Shown: positions 24,514-34,321, counted from the first letter of the stretch. The stretch: DNA of 64,000 nt from an uncultured Bacilli bacterium (GCA_934155185.1 CAKPGT010000001.1:1-64000); one strand, 5' to 3'. Numbers and translations are program-made. The notes: generated by a model not told the origin, from the letters alone.

Positions 24514-24591
24514 GAAACGAATATTTTTAAATATTAAATGTCTAGAAAAAAGTTGAAGAAATATATCCCCAAAAAATAAGGAGTTGATAAA

Positions 24592-25707
24592 GTGAAATGT
24601 GTATACCCAAATTATGATAATAGTTTGCTTAGTTTAATAAGCTCTATAGAAAATTATTATGGAATAAAAAATAATAGAAAAACTTTAAAAATAGTAGATG
24701 AACAGTTAAAAAATGATTATAAGAATATAATAGTTGTTTTATATGATGGATTTGGCTATAACATATTAAAGAAAAATAAGGATATTACACCGTTCTTAAA
24801 TGAGAATTTAAAGTGTAGGATATCTAGCGTATTTCCGCCTACTACAACAGCGGCAACTACTAGCGTAATAACTGGACTTAGCCCGGTGGAACATGGATGG
24901 CTTGGATGGGATATGTATATGAAAAAGTATGATTCCGTTGTAACATTATTTTTAAATTGTGAAAAAGAAAGCGGAGAAAAAATAAAGGATTACCCCGGAA
25001 CAAAAAATATTCTTAAAGTAGTTAGTGCAATGAAAAAAATTTCAAAAATAGATGGCCACCTTGGAAGCTGCGTATCACCATATGGGAATGTTCCTTATAA
25101 AGATATTGATGAAATGAATGATAAAATAGTCGAAATAACTAAAAATGATAAGAAAAACTATATATATGCATATTATGATGAACCGGATGGAACTATGCAT
25201 GATTATGGAACAGATAGTATTGAAGCAAAAGAAAAGTTTAAATTAATAGACGAAAAATTTAAGCAATTATGTAAAAGAATAGATGATTCACTTATAATTA
25301 TGATTGCAGATCATGGACATATAAATATAAAAAATTGGATTACTTTAACAGATTATCCAGATATTATAGAATTACTAAAAGGTACAACTGGCATTGATTC
25401 GCGTGCTTCTTCTTTTAGGGTTAAGGATGGTAAAGAAAAAGAATTTGAAGGAGCAATTAAAAAAGTAATAAAAGATGATTTCTTACTTTTAAGTAGTGAA
25501 GAGATAATCAAAAATAAGATATTTGGCGATGGAATAGAAAATCCTTTATTCAAGGACGGAATAGGAGATTATATTGCAGTAGCTATAAATGACAAGGCTA
25601 TTAGGTATAGTGATAATCATGAAACATTTAAATCAGCACATGCTGGTATTACTGAAGATGAGGTTTACGTACCACTTGTTATGGTAAGTAAAAAAAGTAC
25701 TAAATAA
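24592..25707 (+). CDS. alkaline-phosphatase-superfamily nucleotide pyrophosphatase/phosphodiesterase
   Basis: 371 residues. The metal and nucleophile sites of the type I phosphodiesterase family are visible. VLYDGFGYN carries a metal Asp, FPPTTTAATTSVITG holds the Thr/Ser nucleophile, and DEPDGTMHDYG, IADHGH and SAHAG supply further metal ligands. No signal peptide, so it is cytoplasmic. The start is GTG with AAGGAG upstream. It hydrolyses phosphodiesters or pyrophosphates in known relatives. Last gene of the accessory block. Confidence 0.85.
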   Translation: MKCVYPNYDNSLLSLISSIENYYGIKNNRKTLKIVDEQLKNDYKNIIVVLYDGFGYNILKKNKDITPFLNENLKCRISSVFPPTTTAATTSVITGLSPVEHGWLGWDMYMKKYDSVVTLFLNCEKESGEKIKDYPGTKNILKVVSAMKKISKIDGHLGSCVSPYGNVPYKDIDEMNDKIVEITKNDKKNYIYAYYDEPDGTMHDYGTDSIEAKEKFKLIDEKFKQLCKRIDDSLIIMIADHGHINIKNWITLTDYPDIIELLKGTTGIDSRASSFRVKDGKEKEFEGAIKKVIKDDFLLLSSEEIIKNKIFGDGIENPLFKDGIGDYIAVAINDKAIRYSDNHETFKSAHAGITEDEVYVPLVMVSKKSTK

Positions 25708-25906
25708 AAATAGAAGTGGCTTAAAACACATAATCCAAGATTATTAATAGATGTAGATAATTCAATTAAAAATAATGTTAAAATATATGAACCTATGATA
25801 TCAGAAAAGTTTTAGAAACGAAAAAACTTAAATCAAACTTAATATTTAATATAGGGCTAAAAAGATATTCATCAACAAATTTAATGGGTTCAAGAACTTA
25901 AAAAAG
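25708..25906. other. gene-free stretch, possible gene debris
   Basis: No gene. A 20-residue open stretch containing RLLIDVDNSIKNN followed by several stops looks like a coding remnant, but nothing is recognisable. Confidence 0.25.
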
Positions 25907-25945
25907 TAAGGCGTAAGTATGATTAAATAGTTATGCCTTATTTTT
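25907..25945 (+). terminator. Rho-independent terminator
   Basis: Stem TAAGGCGTAA/TTATGCCTTA (25907-25916, 25931-25940; one G.T pair), then five T. Confidence 0.8.
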
Positions 25946-25958
25946 CTTTACATTGATA

Positions 25959-25988
25959 TTGACAAATTAAAATTATATGTGTTATAAT
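25959..25988 (+). promoter_or_regulatory. promoter of tRNA-Ser/tRNA-fMet
   Basis: TTGACA (25959-25964), 18-bp spacer, TATAAT (25983-25988). Confidence 0.8.
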
Positions 25989-26046
25989 CTTTACGTTGTC
26001 AAGTTGTTATATGTTTATAAAAATTGCATATAATAATTATGAAGTT

Positions 26047-26139
26047 GGAGGAATACCCAAGTCTGGTTGAAGGGACCGGTCTTGAAAACCGGGAGGTCGG
26101 GCAACCGGCGCGGGGGTTCGAATCCCTCTTCCTCCGCCA
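26047..26139 (+). tRNA. tRNA-Ser(TGA)
   Basis: Class II tRNA with a long variable arm. Acceptor GGAGGAA pairs with TTCCTCC, the loop CTTGAAA carries TGA and CCA is encoded. Confidence 0.95.
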
Positions 26140-26150
26140 TTTAATTATAT

Positions 26151-26227
<77 letters not shown>

Positions 26228-26236
26228 ATGATATTT

Positions 26237-26269
26237 AAAGTACATTTCTGTAAGATTTGTACTTTTTTT
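26237..26269 (+). terminator. terminator of tRNA-Ser/fMet
   Basis: Stem AAAGTACA/TGTACTTT (26237-26244, 26258-26265) followed by a T run. Confidence 0.85.
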
Positions 26270-26317
26270 GTTCTAAACATTCATATTAAAAATATAATAA
26301 TACTACAGGTGAAATGA

Positions 26318-26728
26318 ATGATAGAAAGAAAAATATATGCAAAAGAAAATAAGAAAATAATTACTTTAAGAGTTTCAATAAATAGTGAGAAGGTTTATAG
26401 AACAATAGCAAACTATGATTTTAAAAGCTTTAACAACGATAATTTTATACTGTTAATTAATAAAATAATAAATTCTGGTGATGATATAACCTTAAGCCAT
26501 TTAATAAGTGAATTATTAAATAATGATTTAATGGTAGATAAGTTCTTTTTACAAAAAATACTATCATGTTTCTATTTTGAAGAACATAAAGCTAAGCTAG
26601 ATTTAACAAAAGCTATATTAAATTATGAATACCATTTAAGCAATTTTAAAGGTAATGAATATTTTATAGATGATGATTTAGTTTTTGAAAGAATTAAAAA
26701 ACTTCCATTTGTTAAAAACATAGACTAA
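26318..26728 (+). CDS. conserved-looking small protein of unknown function
   Basis: 136 residues, Lys- and Asn-rich. No membrane segment, cysteine motif or known domain that I recognise; predicted mixed alpha/beta N-terminus (about 1-45) and helical remainder. ATG 26318 follows CAGGTGA. It sits between the tRNA pair and the Rieske oxidoreductase gene (50-base gap, same direction). Confidence 0.6.
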   Translation: MIERKIYAKENKKIITLRVSINSEKVYRTIANYDFKSFNNDNFILLINKIINSGDDITLSHLISELLNNDLMVDKFFLQKILSCFYFEEHKAKLDLTKAILNYEYHLSNFKGNEYFIDDDLVFERIKKLPFVKNID

Positions 26729-26778
26729 TTTTGAATACCACCGTAAGTATTTATTCATAATAATATTGGTGATATTAA

Positions 26779-28254
26779 ATGCAAAAAAGTTTGTGGCAAA
26801 AATATGGACAAAAAGTTAATTTAAGTAGTATAAAAAACGATCAAACAGCTGATATAGTAATTGTTGGCGGTGGAATAACAGGGCTTACTATAGCTTATAA
26901 TTTGAAAGATTCAAAATATAAAATAATCCTTTTAGAAGCGGATGACTTTTTTTCGTCAACCACGTGTAAAAGTACTGGTAAAGTAACATACCTTCAGGAT
27001 CTAAAATATAGTGATATAGAAAGTGTTTATGATTTTAATACTGCAAAGCTGTATTATGAATCACAAAAAGATGCAATAAAATTAATTAGAAAAACAGTTG
27101 AAGATAATTTAATAGATTGCGACTTAAGAAAAGTAAAAACGGTTACTTTTACAACGGATAATAGTGATATAGCAAAGTTTAAAAATGAGAAGAGTATTCT
27201 TGATAGATTAGGCGTTAAGTACTATGACGAGCCATTATCTTTTGATAAAAAAGATATAAAAGATTTTATAATGGTAAAAAATTCATATACATTTAATCCA
27301 GCAAAATATATAGGTGCATTAATTAAGATTCTAGATAACTCAAACGTAAAACTTTATCAGAAAAGTAGGGTAACTAAAATAAAGAAAGAAGATAAATTAT
27401 ACGTTTTGTATTCTAATGACTTTAAGATAAGTGCAAAGAAAATAATTGTTTCATGTCATTATCCATTTTTTACTTTACCAGGTTTTATCCCACTTAAAAC
27501 CTATACAGAAAAATCTTATATATGTGCTACAAAAATAGAAGATGAAGATGATTATTCATGCATTTCGGCTAGTAAACCTGTTGTTTCATTTAGATATTAT
27601 AATGATATGATAGATAAATACTTTATATATTTAAACTGTGTATCAAAAACATGTGATAGTTTAAATTACAAGAAAAATTATGAAAAGTGTACTTTATTAT
27701 CAAAAGAAATTACTGGTAAAATGCCTAATTTTAAATGGACTAATATAGATGTTATGACAAATGATTTTATGCCAATAGTAGGAAGAATATCTGATACGGA
27801 AAAAAATGTATTTATAGCAACTGGATATAATACTTGGGGAATGACTAATGGTACTATTGCAGGTAAAATTATTTCAAACCTAGTTTTAGGAAGAAAAAGT
27901 AAATATGCTAATTTGTTTTCACCTAAAAGAAATATTGCAGTAAAAAAGGTAATTAATTTTGCAAAAAACACCCTTTTAGGGAGTGTTAAATCATATGGTT
28001 ATACTTTAATAAGAAAGAATCCATCTTGGTATAAGAATAAGGCATATATAGAAAATGTAGATGGAAAAAGAGTAGGCATTTATATCGATGAAAAAGGTAG
28101 TAAACACATAACATCAAATACATGCCCACATTTAAAATGCCATCTAATATTTAATGAAATAGATAAAACCTGGGATTGTCCATGTCATAGCTCCAGATTT
28201 GATATAGATGGAAATATAATAAAGGGGCCAAGTTCACATAATATAAAAACATAG
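26779..28254 (+). CDS. FAD-dependent oxidoreductase with C-terminal Rieske domain
   Basis: 491 residues. The dinucleotide-binding motif is VIVGGGITGLTIAYNL (about 27-42), followed by a DadA/glycine-oxidase-like FAD fold with GYNTWGMTNG near the flavin. The C-terminal Rieske domain (about 440-491) has CPHLKCHL and CPCHSSRFD, that is both Cys-His pairs for a 2Fe-2S cluster. Such enzymes oxidise amine-type substrates and pass electrons to the cluster; the actual substrate is unknown. GGTGAT precedes ATG. Converges with the kinase gene 3 bases downstream. Confidence 0.87.
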   Translation: MQKSLWQKYGQKVNLSSIKNDQTADIVIVGGGITGLTIAYNLKDSKYKIILLEADDFFSSTTCKSTGKVTYLQDLKYSDIESVYDFNTAKLYYESQKDAIKLIRKTVEDNLIDCDLRKVKTVTFTTDNSDIAKFKNEKSILDRLGVKYYDEPLSFDKKDIKDFIMVKNSYTFNPAKYIGALIKILDNSNVKLYQKSRVTKIKKEDKLYVLYSNDFKISAKKIIVSCHYPFFTLPGFIPLKTYTEKSYICATKIEDEDDYSCISASKPVVSFRYYNDMIDKYFIYLNCVSKTCDSLNYKKNYEKCTLLSKEITGKMPNFKWTNIDVMTNDFMPIVGRISDTEKNVFIATGYNTWGMTNGTIAGKIISNLVLGRKSKYANLFSPKRNIAVKKVINFAKNTLLGSVKSYGYTLIRKNPSWYKNKAYIENVDGKRVGIYIDEKGSKHITSNTCPHLKCHLIFNEIDKTWDCPCHSSRFDIDGNIIKGPSSHNIKT

Positions 28255-28257
28255 AGA

Positions 28258-28965
28258 TTATTTAATTTTATCTATTAAAAATCTTTTTTCAGGTATTTCG
28301 CTCTCCAAGAAAAAACTTTCACATATTTCTTTTGAGGTAGAGTTATCAAATAAACCATAATTATTTAGCATTATGTTTTTTCTTATCAAATTATAATTAC
28401 ATTCATTGACTAATTCAAATGTTAAAAGATTAAATAGAAGTATATCAAGTTCTTTTATAACTCCATATTTTTTGATAAATTCCTGAGTTATATCACTTCC
28501 ATCTGATATTTTTATAGGACTATTATTATATGAGCAATTATCAAAATCTATAAAATAAGGAATGTTATCTTCCATAATTATATTTGAACTTGAAATATCA
28601 GAGTGGATTATTCCATAAGAATGCATTTTTTTAATTTCATGCTTAATATTATCTAAGATTTGCACTTTATATCTTAAATCATATTCCTCAAGAAAAGCTA
28701 GATCTTTTCCATTAAGTAATTTTGTTAAGTATCCACTTGTTTTGCCATCTTTTTTTATCCAAAACTGTGGCGTTACTAAAAAATCTTCATCTATTTTATT
28801 TATCCTATTTAATTTTTGCTTTTTCCCGTGCAAAAAAGTAGCATCCTCAAATTCTTTATATGCATAGATGCTTCCATTATATAAACACTCATATATTTTT
28901 CCAAACGATCCGGAGGAAAATGCTTGTTTACTAATCTTTAAGCTATTATAATCAATTATTCTCAT
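28258..28965 (-). CDS. small protein-kinase-like (RIO/lipopolysaccharide-kinase type) protein
   Basis: 235 residues. The catalytic loop IIHSDISSSNII and metal site YFIDFDNC match the HxD(x4)N and DFD motifs of eukaryotic-like kinases. The N-lobe Lys is in YAYKEF after a Gly-rich SSGSFGKIYEC. No membrane segment. The reverse-strand ATG follows AAGGGG. It may phosphorylate a small molecule or protein; single gene, converging with the Rieske oxidoreductase gene. Confidence 0.8.
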   Translation of the reverse strand: MRIIDYNSLKISKQAFSSGSFGKIYECLYNGSIYAYKEFEDATFLHGKKQKLNRINKIDEDFLVTPQFWIKKDGKTSGYLTKLLNGKDLAFLEEYDLRYKVQILDNIKHEIKKMHSYGIIHSDISSSNIIMEDNIPYFIDFDNCSYNNSPIKISDGSDITQEFIKKYGVIKELDILLFNLLTFELVNECNYNLIRKNIMLNNYGLFDNSTSKEICESFFLESEIPEKRFLIDKIK

Positions 28966-29045
28966 AGAAATACCCCTTAATAATTAATAATGACTAATAT
29001 TTTAGCATAAAATAATAATAAGTAAAGAAAAAGATTAAAAAGTGC

Positions 29046-29074
29046 TTGACAAAGAAAATTATAAATAATATAAT
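29046..29074 (+). promoter_or_regulatory. promoter of tRNA-Asn
   Basis: TTGACA (29046-29051), 17-bp spacer, TATAAT (29069-29074). Confidence 0.82.
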
Positions 29075-29099
29075 TATTAGCGTAATTGAGGTTACAAGT

Positions 29100-29175
29100 G
29101 CTTCAATAGCTCAGTTGGTAGAGCATCCGGCTGTTAACCGGCAGGTCGTAGGTTCGAGTCCTACTTGAAGCGCCA
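29100..29175 (+). tRNA. tRNA-Asn(GTT)
   Basis: Acceptor GCTTCAA pairs with TTGAAGC, the loop CTGTTAA carries GTT and CCA is encoded. It lies just before the T-box-controlled asnS, whose leader senses this tRNA. Confidence 0.95.
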
Positions 29176-29185
29176 TTTAAAAATT

Positions 29186-29210
29186 AAAGTAGCATAAGCT
29201 GCTTTTTTTT
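29186..29210 (+). terminator. terminator of tRNA-Asn
   Basis: Stem AAAGTAGC/GCTGCTTT with an ATAA loop (one T.G pair), then a T run. Confidence 0.85.
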
Positions 29211-29270
29211 GTTGTAATTTTTACAGAATATGTCAAAAAAACACTTTTTTGTTATAAATTTCATAAAATG

Positions 29271-29279
29271 TGATATAAT
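29271..29279 (+). promoter_or_regulatory. extended -10 of the asnS transcript
   Basis: TGATATAAT immediately before the T-box leader; a -35 is not clear. Confidence 0.55.
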
Positions 29280-29285
29280 CTAAAT

Positions 29286-29536
29286 ATATTTATTAAGCAA
29301 TGAAGAGGAAAAGTATTTAAATGATTCCTAAAAGAGAGCTGATGACGGTGAAATATCAGTAGGATAGTTTATTGAAAGAACACCTTGGAGCTTCTTACCG
29401 AAATTTAATTAAAGTAGGCTAAGACGTAAGAAAACACGTTAAAGTATCTAAAGTGACTATTTTTAAAATAGTAAGCTGGGTGGTACCACGGATATAGACA
29501 GTTATTCGTCCCTATGGGATGCATAACTGTTTTTTA
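29286..29536 (+). ncRNA. T-box leader of asnS
   Basis: About 250 bases. The conserved T-box sequence GCTGGGTGGTACCACG lies at 29475-29490, AGAGAGCTGATG lies near the 5' end, and the terminator ACAGTTAT/ATAACTGT (29498-29505, 29523-29530) plus T run stands before the asnS ribosome site. Uncharged tRNA-Asn would stabilise the antiterminator. I did not locate the specifier codon with certainty. Confidence 0.9.
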
Positions 29537-29553
29537 ATTCTAGGAGGTTTATT

Positions 29554-30930
29554 ATGTTAGATGTAAAAGAATTATATGAAAAAACAGAAGAGTACTTAGA
29601 TAAGGAAGTTACTTTACAAGGATGGATTAGAAACCATAGAAAGCAAAAAGAGTTTGGGTTTATTGATTTTTCAGATGGAACATGTTTTAAACATGTGCAA
29701 CTTGTATATGATAACGAATCAAGTGATTTTGATACAATTCAAAAGTATCATATTGGAAGTGCAATAACAGTAGTTGGAGATGTTATAAAATCAGTAGGTA
29801 AGGGTCAAGACTTTGAAATTAAAGTATCTAGTATAAAATTAGAAGGAGATTGCCCAGAAGATTATCCTATGCAGCCCAAAAGACATTCTAATGAATTCTT
29901 AAGAGAGCAAGCTTACTTAAGACCAAGGGTAAATTTATTTCAAGCTGTATTTAGAGTAAGAAGTGCATCCGCATATGCAATTCATAAATATTTTCAGGAT
30001 AGAGGATATGTATACTTTCACGCTCCTCTTATTACAGCAAGTGACTGTGAGGGAGCAGGTGAAATGTTTCAGGTAACTACACTTGATTTAGATAAAGTAG
30101 CTAAAAGTGGTAAGGTAGATTATTCTAAAGACTTCTTTGGAAAACAAGCAAATCTTACTGTATCAGGACAATTAGAAGCCGAAACATTTGCACTAGCTTA
30201 TAAAAAGACATATACGTTTGGACCAACTTTTAGAGCTGAAAATTCAAATACTAAAACACATGCTAATGAATTTTGGATGATAGAACCAGAAATAGCATTC
30301 TGTGATTTAAAAGGTGATATGGATATCATGGAAGATATGCTTAAATATGTTGTTACTTATGTTTTAGAGACATGCAAAAACGAACTTGAATTCTTTGATA
30401 AGTTTGTTGAAAAAGGTTTACTAGATAAACTACATAAACTAGTTAATAGTAAGTTTACTAGAGTAACTCATGAAGAAGTTATAACTATTTTAAAGAATGC
30501 TAAAGTAGATTTTGAATTTAAGCCAGAATATGGTGAAGATATAGCAAAAGAACATGAAAAATATATAACTGAATATTTTGATGGACCAGTATTTATAACA
30601 GATTGGCCAAAAGATATTAAGGCATTTTATATGAAACAAAATGATGATGGTAAGACAGTTGCAGCAGTAGACCTTGAAGTTCCTGGAGCTGGAGAACTTA
30701 TGGGTGGCTCTCAAAGGGAAGAAGATTATGATAAACTTGTAAATAGAATGGAAGAGTTAAATATGCCAAAAGATGGTATGGAGTGGTATTTAAACTTAAG
30801 AAAATTTGGAGGATGCTATCATTCTGGATTTGGAATGGGATTTGAAAGATTATTAATATACCTAACAGGTGTTGAAAACATACGTGATGTAATACCATAT
30901 CCAAGAACACCGGGTAACTGCGATTACTAA
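29554..30930 (+). CDS. asnS: asparaginyl-tRNA synthetase
   Basis: 458 residues. The OB-fold anticodon domain (1-120) has VTLQGWIRNHRKQKEFGFI. The class II catalytic domain carries motif 2 FGPTFRAENSNT and motif 3 GFGMGFERLLIYLTG. The GECEGAGEMF-type insertion typical of AsnRS appears as DCEGAGEMFQVTT. AGGAGG precedes ATG. Controlled by the T-box upstream. With gatCAB following, both direct and transamidation routes to Asn/Gln-tRNA are possible; GatCAB here probably serves Gln. Confidence 0.95.
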   Translation: MLDVKELYEKTEEYLDKEVTLQGWIRNHRKQKEFGFIDFSDGTCFKHVQLVYDNESSDFDTIQKYHIGSAITVVGDVIKSVGKGQDFEIKVSSIKLEGDCPEDYPMQPKRHSNEFLREQAYLRPRVNLFQAVFRVRSASAYAIHKYFQDRGYVYFHAPLITASDCEGAGEMFQVTTLDLDKVAKSGKVDYSKDFFGKQANLTVSGQLEAETFALAYKKTYTFGPTFRAENSNTKTHANEFWMIEPEIAFCDLKGDMDIMEDMLKYVVTYVLETCKNELEFFDKFVEKGLLDKLHKLVNSKFTRVTHEEVITILKNAKVDFEFKPEYGEDIAKEHEKYITEYFDGPVFITDWPKDIKAFYMKQNDDGKTVAAVDLEVPGAGELMGGSQREEDYDKLVNRMEELNMPKDGMEWYLNLRKFGGCYHSGFGMGFERLLIYLTGVENIRDVIPYPRTPGNCDY

Positions 30931-30949
30931 TAAGAAAGGAGACTAAAGC

Positions 30950-31255
30950 GTGCAAAAAATAACAAGAGACAACATACAAGATTATGCATTAAAACTTATG
31001 TTTAAGATGAAACAACAAGAATTTCCAGCTTTTGAAAAAGAGTTTGAAACAATACTAAAACATATGGATTTAATAACAAAAATAGATGGAATAGAAAAGG
31101 TAGAACCAATGGTATTTCCATTTAAAAATAAAGATGCACACTTAAGAGATGATGTTGCAAATTCTCTACTTGAAACAGACGATGCTGTTAAAAATGCTAA
31201 AGAAACAATTTATGATGAAGTAAAAGTGCCAAAGGTAGTTGGAGGTGAAAATTAA
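30950..31255 (+). CDS. gatC: Asp/Glu-tRNA(Asn/Gln) amidotransferase subunit C
   Basis: 101 residues, normal length. The C-terminal part carries VEPMVFPF and HLRDD (the LREDxx motif), typical of GatC, which tethers GatA and GatB. GTG start after AAAGGAG. Ends in overlap with gatA (TAATG). Confidence 0.92.
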   Translation: MQKITRDNIQDYALKLMFKMKQQEFPAFEKEFETILKHMDLITKIDGIEKVEPMVFPFKNKDAHLRDDVANSLLETDDAVKNAKETIYDEVKVPKVVGGEN

Positions 31256-32694
31256 TGAATTACTTAGATAAAAGTTTAAAAGAAATACATGAAGCTTTAA
31301 AAACGGGTAAGGTAACAAGTAATGAATTAATAAAAGAATCTCTTAAAAGAGCTCATAAATATCAAGATGAGTTAAATAGCTTTGTAACAATACTAGATGA
31401 TGCAAAGGAAGAAAGTGTTACAGATAATGTGCTTTCAGGAATTCCATGTGCAGTTAAAGATAACTTTTCAACTAAGGGAGTTCTTACAACAGCATCTTCA
31501 AATATACTAAAAGACTATGTCCCAGTATTTGATGCAACTTCTGTTAAAAAACTAAAGGATAGTGGCGCTGTTGTAATAGGTAAAACAGTACTTGATGAAC
31601 TTGCTATGGGAGGAACTGGTACAACAGGACACACAGGAGTAGTTAGAAATCCTTGGGATACATCAAGGCTTATAGGTGGTTCGTCAGCTGGCTCTGCAGC
31701 AGCAGTAGCACGCGGGATAGTTCCTTATGCACTTGGTTCAGATACAGGAGATTCTATTCGTAAGCCAGCAGGATACGGCGGAATAGTTGGATATAAACCT
31801 ACTTATGGACTTATTTCTAGATGGGGATTATTTGCATTTGCATCAAGTTTAGATCATGTAGGATGTTTTTCTAAAACAGTAGAAGATTCAGCATATGTAA
31901 TAGAAAATTTAAAGGGAATAGATTCTAATGACATGACCTCATTTGATTCAAAAGACATAAACATAATTGATAATTTAAATAATGATACAAAGGGTAAAAA
32001 GTTATTTTATATAAAAGAAATAGTTGATGAATTAAAAGATGATAATAAATACTATGAAAACTTTTTAAAAGTGCTATCATATGCTAAAGAATTAGGTATC
32101 GAAGTTAAAGAAGAAAGCATAGACAAAAACATATTAAACGGAATTTATCCATCATATATGGCAATTTCATGTGCTGAAGCAACTAGCAATAACTCAAATC
32201 TTACCGGAATTCCTTTTGGTAATAGAATAGATGGAAATACTCCAGATGAAGTTATGATAAATACTAGAACTGAAGGATTTTCAGAGTTAATAAGAAGGAG
32301 ATTTGTTATTGGTTCATTTATACTTCAAAGAGAAAACCAGGAAAAACTATTTAAAAATGCTCAGAGAATTAGAAGGCTTGTAGTGGATAAAATGACAGAA
32401 TTATTTAAAGAATATGATGCATGTATTATGCCAAATGCAGGCGCTATTGCACCGCACTTTGATGAAGAGATGGACCGTTTATCAGAAAAATACTTGCTTT
32501 TAGAAAACCATCTTGCAATTGGTAATTTTGGAGGCTTTCCATCAATTACAATCCCATCAGGAATTATTTATGACATGCCGGTTGCAGTAAATATAACTGG
32601 ACCTATAATGAGTGATGATAAAGTATTTAATATTGCAAAAAAATTAGAAGAAAAAATTGGTTTCGTGCCACTTTCACTAAAGGAGGAAAACTAA
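31255..32694 (+). CDS. gatA: Asp/Glu-tRNA(Asn/Gln) amidotransferase subunit A
   Basis: 479 residues, normal length. The amidase signature is present: catalytic Lys in CAVKDNF, then GGSSAGSAAAVARG and GSDTGDSIRKPAG with the two serines. Two changes stand out: the second block normally reads DTGGSIRQPA, and here Gly is Asp before the nucleophilic Ser. It releases ammonia from Gln or Asn for GatB. The ATG overlaps gatC and the stop is 1 base before gatB. Confidence 0.94.
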   Translation: MNYLDKSLKEIHEALKTGKVTSNELIKESLKRAHKYQDELNSFVTILDDAKEESVTDNVLSGIPCAVKDNFSTKGVLTTASSNILKDYVPVFDATSVKKLKDSGAVVIGKTVLDELAMGGTGTTGHTGVVRNPWDTSRLIGGSSAGSAAAVARGIVPYALGSDTGDSIRKPAGYGGIVGYKPTYGLISRWGLFAFASSLDHVGCFSKTVEDSAYVIENLKGIDSNDMTSFDSKDINIIDNLNNDTKGKKLFYIKEIVDELKDDNKYYENFLKVLSYAKELGIEVKEESIDKNILNGIYPSYMAISCAEATSNNSNLTGIPFGNRIDGNTPDEVMINTRTEGFSELIRRRFVIGSFILQRENQEKLFKNAQRIRRLVVDKMTELFKEYDACIMPNAGAIAPHFDEEMDRLSEKYLLLENHLAIGNFGGFPSITIPSGIIYDMPVAVNITGPIMSDDKVFNIAKKLEEKIGFVPLSLKEEN

Positions 32695-32695
32695 T

Positions 32696-34120
32696 ATGTA
32701 TAAGGTAACAATAGGACTTGAAGTTCACTGCGAATTAGAGTCAAATTCAAAAGTTTTTTCTCCGGCTGTAAATGGTTATACTGAAGCTCCAAATAGCCAT
32801 GTTGCATATCAAGATTTAGGCTTTCCTGGAATACTTCCTGTTGTTAACGAAGAAGCAGTTAAAAGAGCTTTAAAAGTATCTATGGCACTTAATTGTAAAC
32901 AACCAGATGAAATAATTTTCGATAGAAAAAATTATTATTATCCAGATTTACCAAAAGGTTATCAAATAACTCAGATGACTAAACCAGTAGGTACAGATGG
33001 ATATTTAGATATTGATGTTGATGGAAAGATAAAAAGAATAGGGATACATGATACTCATCTAGAAGAAGATTCAGCATCATTAGATCACTATGATACATAT
33101 TCTTTAATAGATTATAATAGATCTGGTGTGCCACTTCTTGAAACAGTAACTGAACCATGCATTCATTCTAAAGAAGAAGCGCTAAAATTTTTGGAAACAT
33201 ATCGTTCTTTAATAGTTTACTGCGGTGTTTCTGAAGCTAGAAGTGATAGAGGGCAAATGAGATGTGATGTTAATGTCTCAATATCTGATACAGATGAATT
33301 AGGTTGTAAAGTTGAAATGAAAAACGTAAATTCATTTTATAACGTAGGACGTGCAATAGACTATGAAATTAAAAGACAGACTGAAATACTTGAAAAAGGC
33401 GGAAAAGTAGAGCAGGAAACAAGACGTTTTGATGATGAAACAGGTGAAACGTTTAAAATGAGAAGTAAAGCTGATGCAGTTGATTATAAATATTTTATAG
33501 AACCAAATATTGCACCAACGCCTGTTACAGATGAAATGCTAGATGAAATTAGGAAGACAATTCCAATGCTACAATTAGATAGGGTAAAAAAATATACAAG
33601 TGAGTATGAACTTTCTAAATATGATTCTGAAGTATTAGTTAAAACTAAAGAAGTATCTGACTTCTTTAATGAAGTTGTTGCACTTAACTGTGATCCTAAA
33701 AAGGCTTGTAACTGGATAACTGGCATGCTTTTAGGATATTTAAATGCTAATGAATTAACTATAGATGAGGTTCCTGTTAAACCAGAGGTGATAAAGGAAT
33801 TAATTGATTTAATTGATAATAAAACAATATCATCAAAGCAGGCTAAAGAAGTATTTGAAGATATGATAGAATCAGGCAAAACACCAAGCGTAATTGTAAA
33901 AGAAAAAGGTATGATGCAAATAACTGATGATTCAGCTATTCATGATATAGTTATGGAAGTATTAAAAGAAAATGACGACCAAGCAAGAGAATATAATCCT
34001 GAAAAAACAAGAATGATCGATTTCTTTGTAGGACAGGTTATGAAAAAAACTCGTGGTAAGGCAAATCCAGCTAAAACAATGGAAATGCTAAGAGAAGAAC
34101 TTGCTAAATATAATAAATAA
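32696..34120 (+). CDS. gatB: Asp/Glu-tRNA(Asn/Gln) amidotransferase subunit B
   Basis: 474 residues. The kinase-transamidase domain has TIGLEVHCEL, YYPDLPKGYQI, HLEEDSA and a GQMRCDVNVSI block. The C-terminal YqeY-like tail domain (about 325-474) binds the tRNA. Completes the gatCAB operon downstream of asnS. AGGAGGAAAACTAAT precedes the ATG. Confidence 0.95.
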   Translation: MYKVTIGLEVHCELESNSKVFSPAVNGYTEAPNSHVAYQDLGFPGILPVVNEEAVKRALKVSMALNCKQPDEIIFDRKNYYYPDLPKGYQITQMTKPVGTDGYLDIDVDGKIKRIGIHDTHLEEDSASLDHYDTYSLIDYNRSGVPLLETVTEPCIHSKEEALKFLETYRSLIVYCGVSEARSDRGQMRCDVNVSISDTDELGCKVEMKNVNSFYNVGRAIDYEIKRQTEILEKGGKVEQETRRFDDETGETFKMRSKADAVDYKYFIEPNIAPTPVTDEMLDEIRKTIPMLQLDRVKKYTSEYELSKYDSEVLVKTKEVSDFFNEVVALNCDPKKACNWITGMLLGYLNANELTIDEVPVKPEVIKELIDLIDNKTISSKQAKEVFEDMIESGKTPSVIVKEKGMMQITDDSAIHDIVMEVLKENDDQAREYNPEKTRMIDFFVGQVMKKTRGKANPAKTMEMLREELAKYNK

Positions 34121-34124
34121 TATG

Positions 34125-34152
34125 AAGAAGGCTAAATTAAGGCTTTCTTTTT
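34125..34152 (+). terminator. terminator after gatB
   Basis: 8-bp stem AAGAAGGC/GCTTTCTT (one G.T pair), followed by T-rich tail. Confidence 0.75.
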
Positions 34153-34321
34153 GTATACATAGAAAAAGGTTTATTAAAAAATGTAAAATATCAAGCTTAG
34201 ATACTACGTGATATGGAGAAATTTTGATATTTATTGTATAATAAGAGGGATTTTAGTTCTATATTACTTTTTTAAAAGTTATCAAAGAATATATGAACAA
34301 ATTAAAAGGAGCGTAGATTTT

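Noticed and set aside
29286..29536. Exact specifier codon of the T-box
   Set aside because: Stem I could not be folded with certainty by eye; AsnRS identity and T-box core are enough for the call.
33484..33879. 131-codon reverse-strand ORF
   Set aside because: Lies wholly inside gatB, whose protein is clearly recognisable; no ribosome site and Ser/Leu-rich antisense composition.
34208..34321. Longer N-terminus for rsmI
   Set aside because: The extra 38 codons precede a good ribosome site and the conserved start of RsmI; no homologous motif in the extension.
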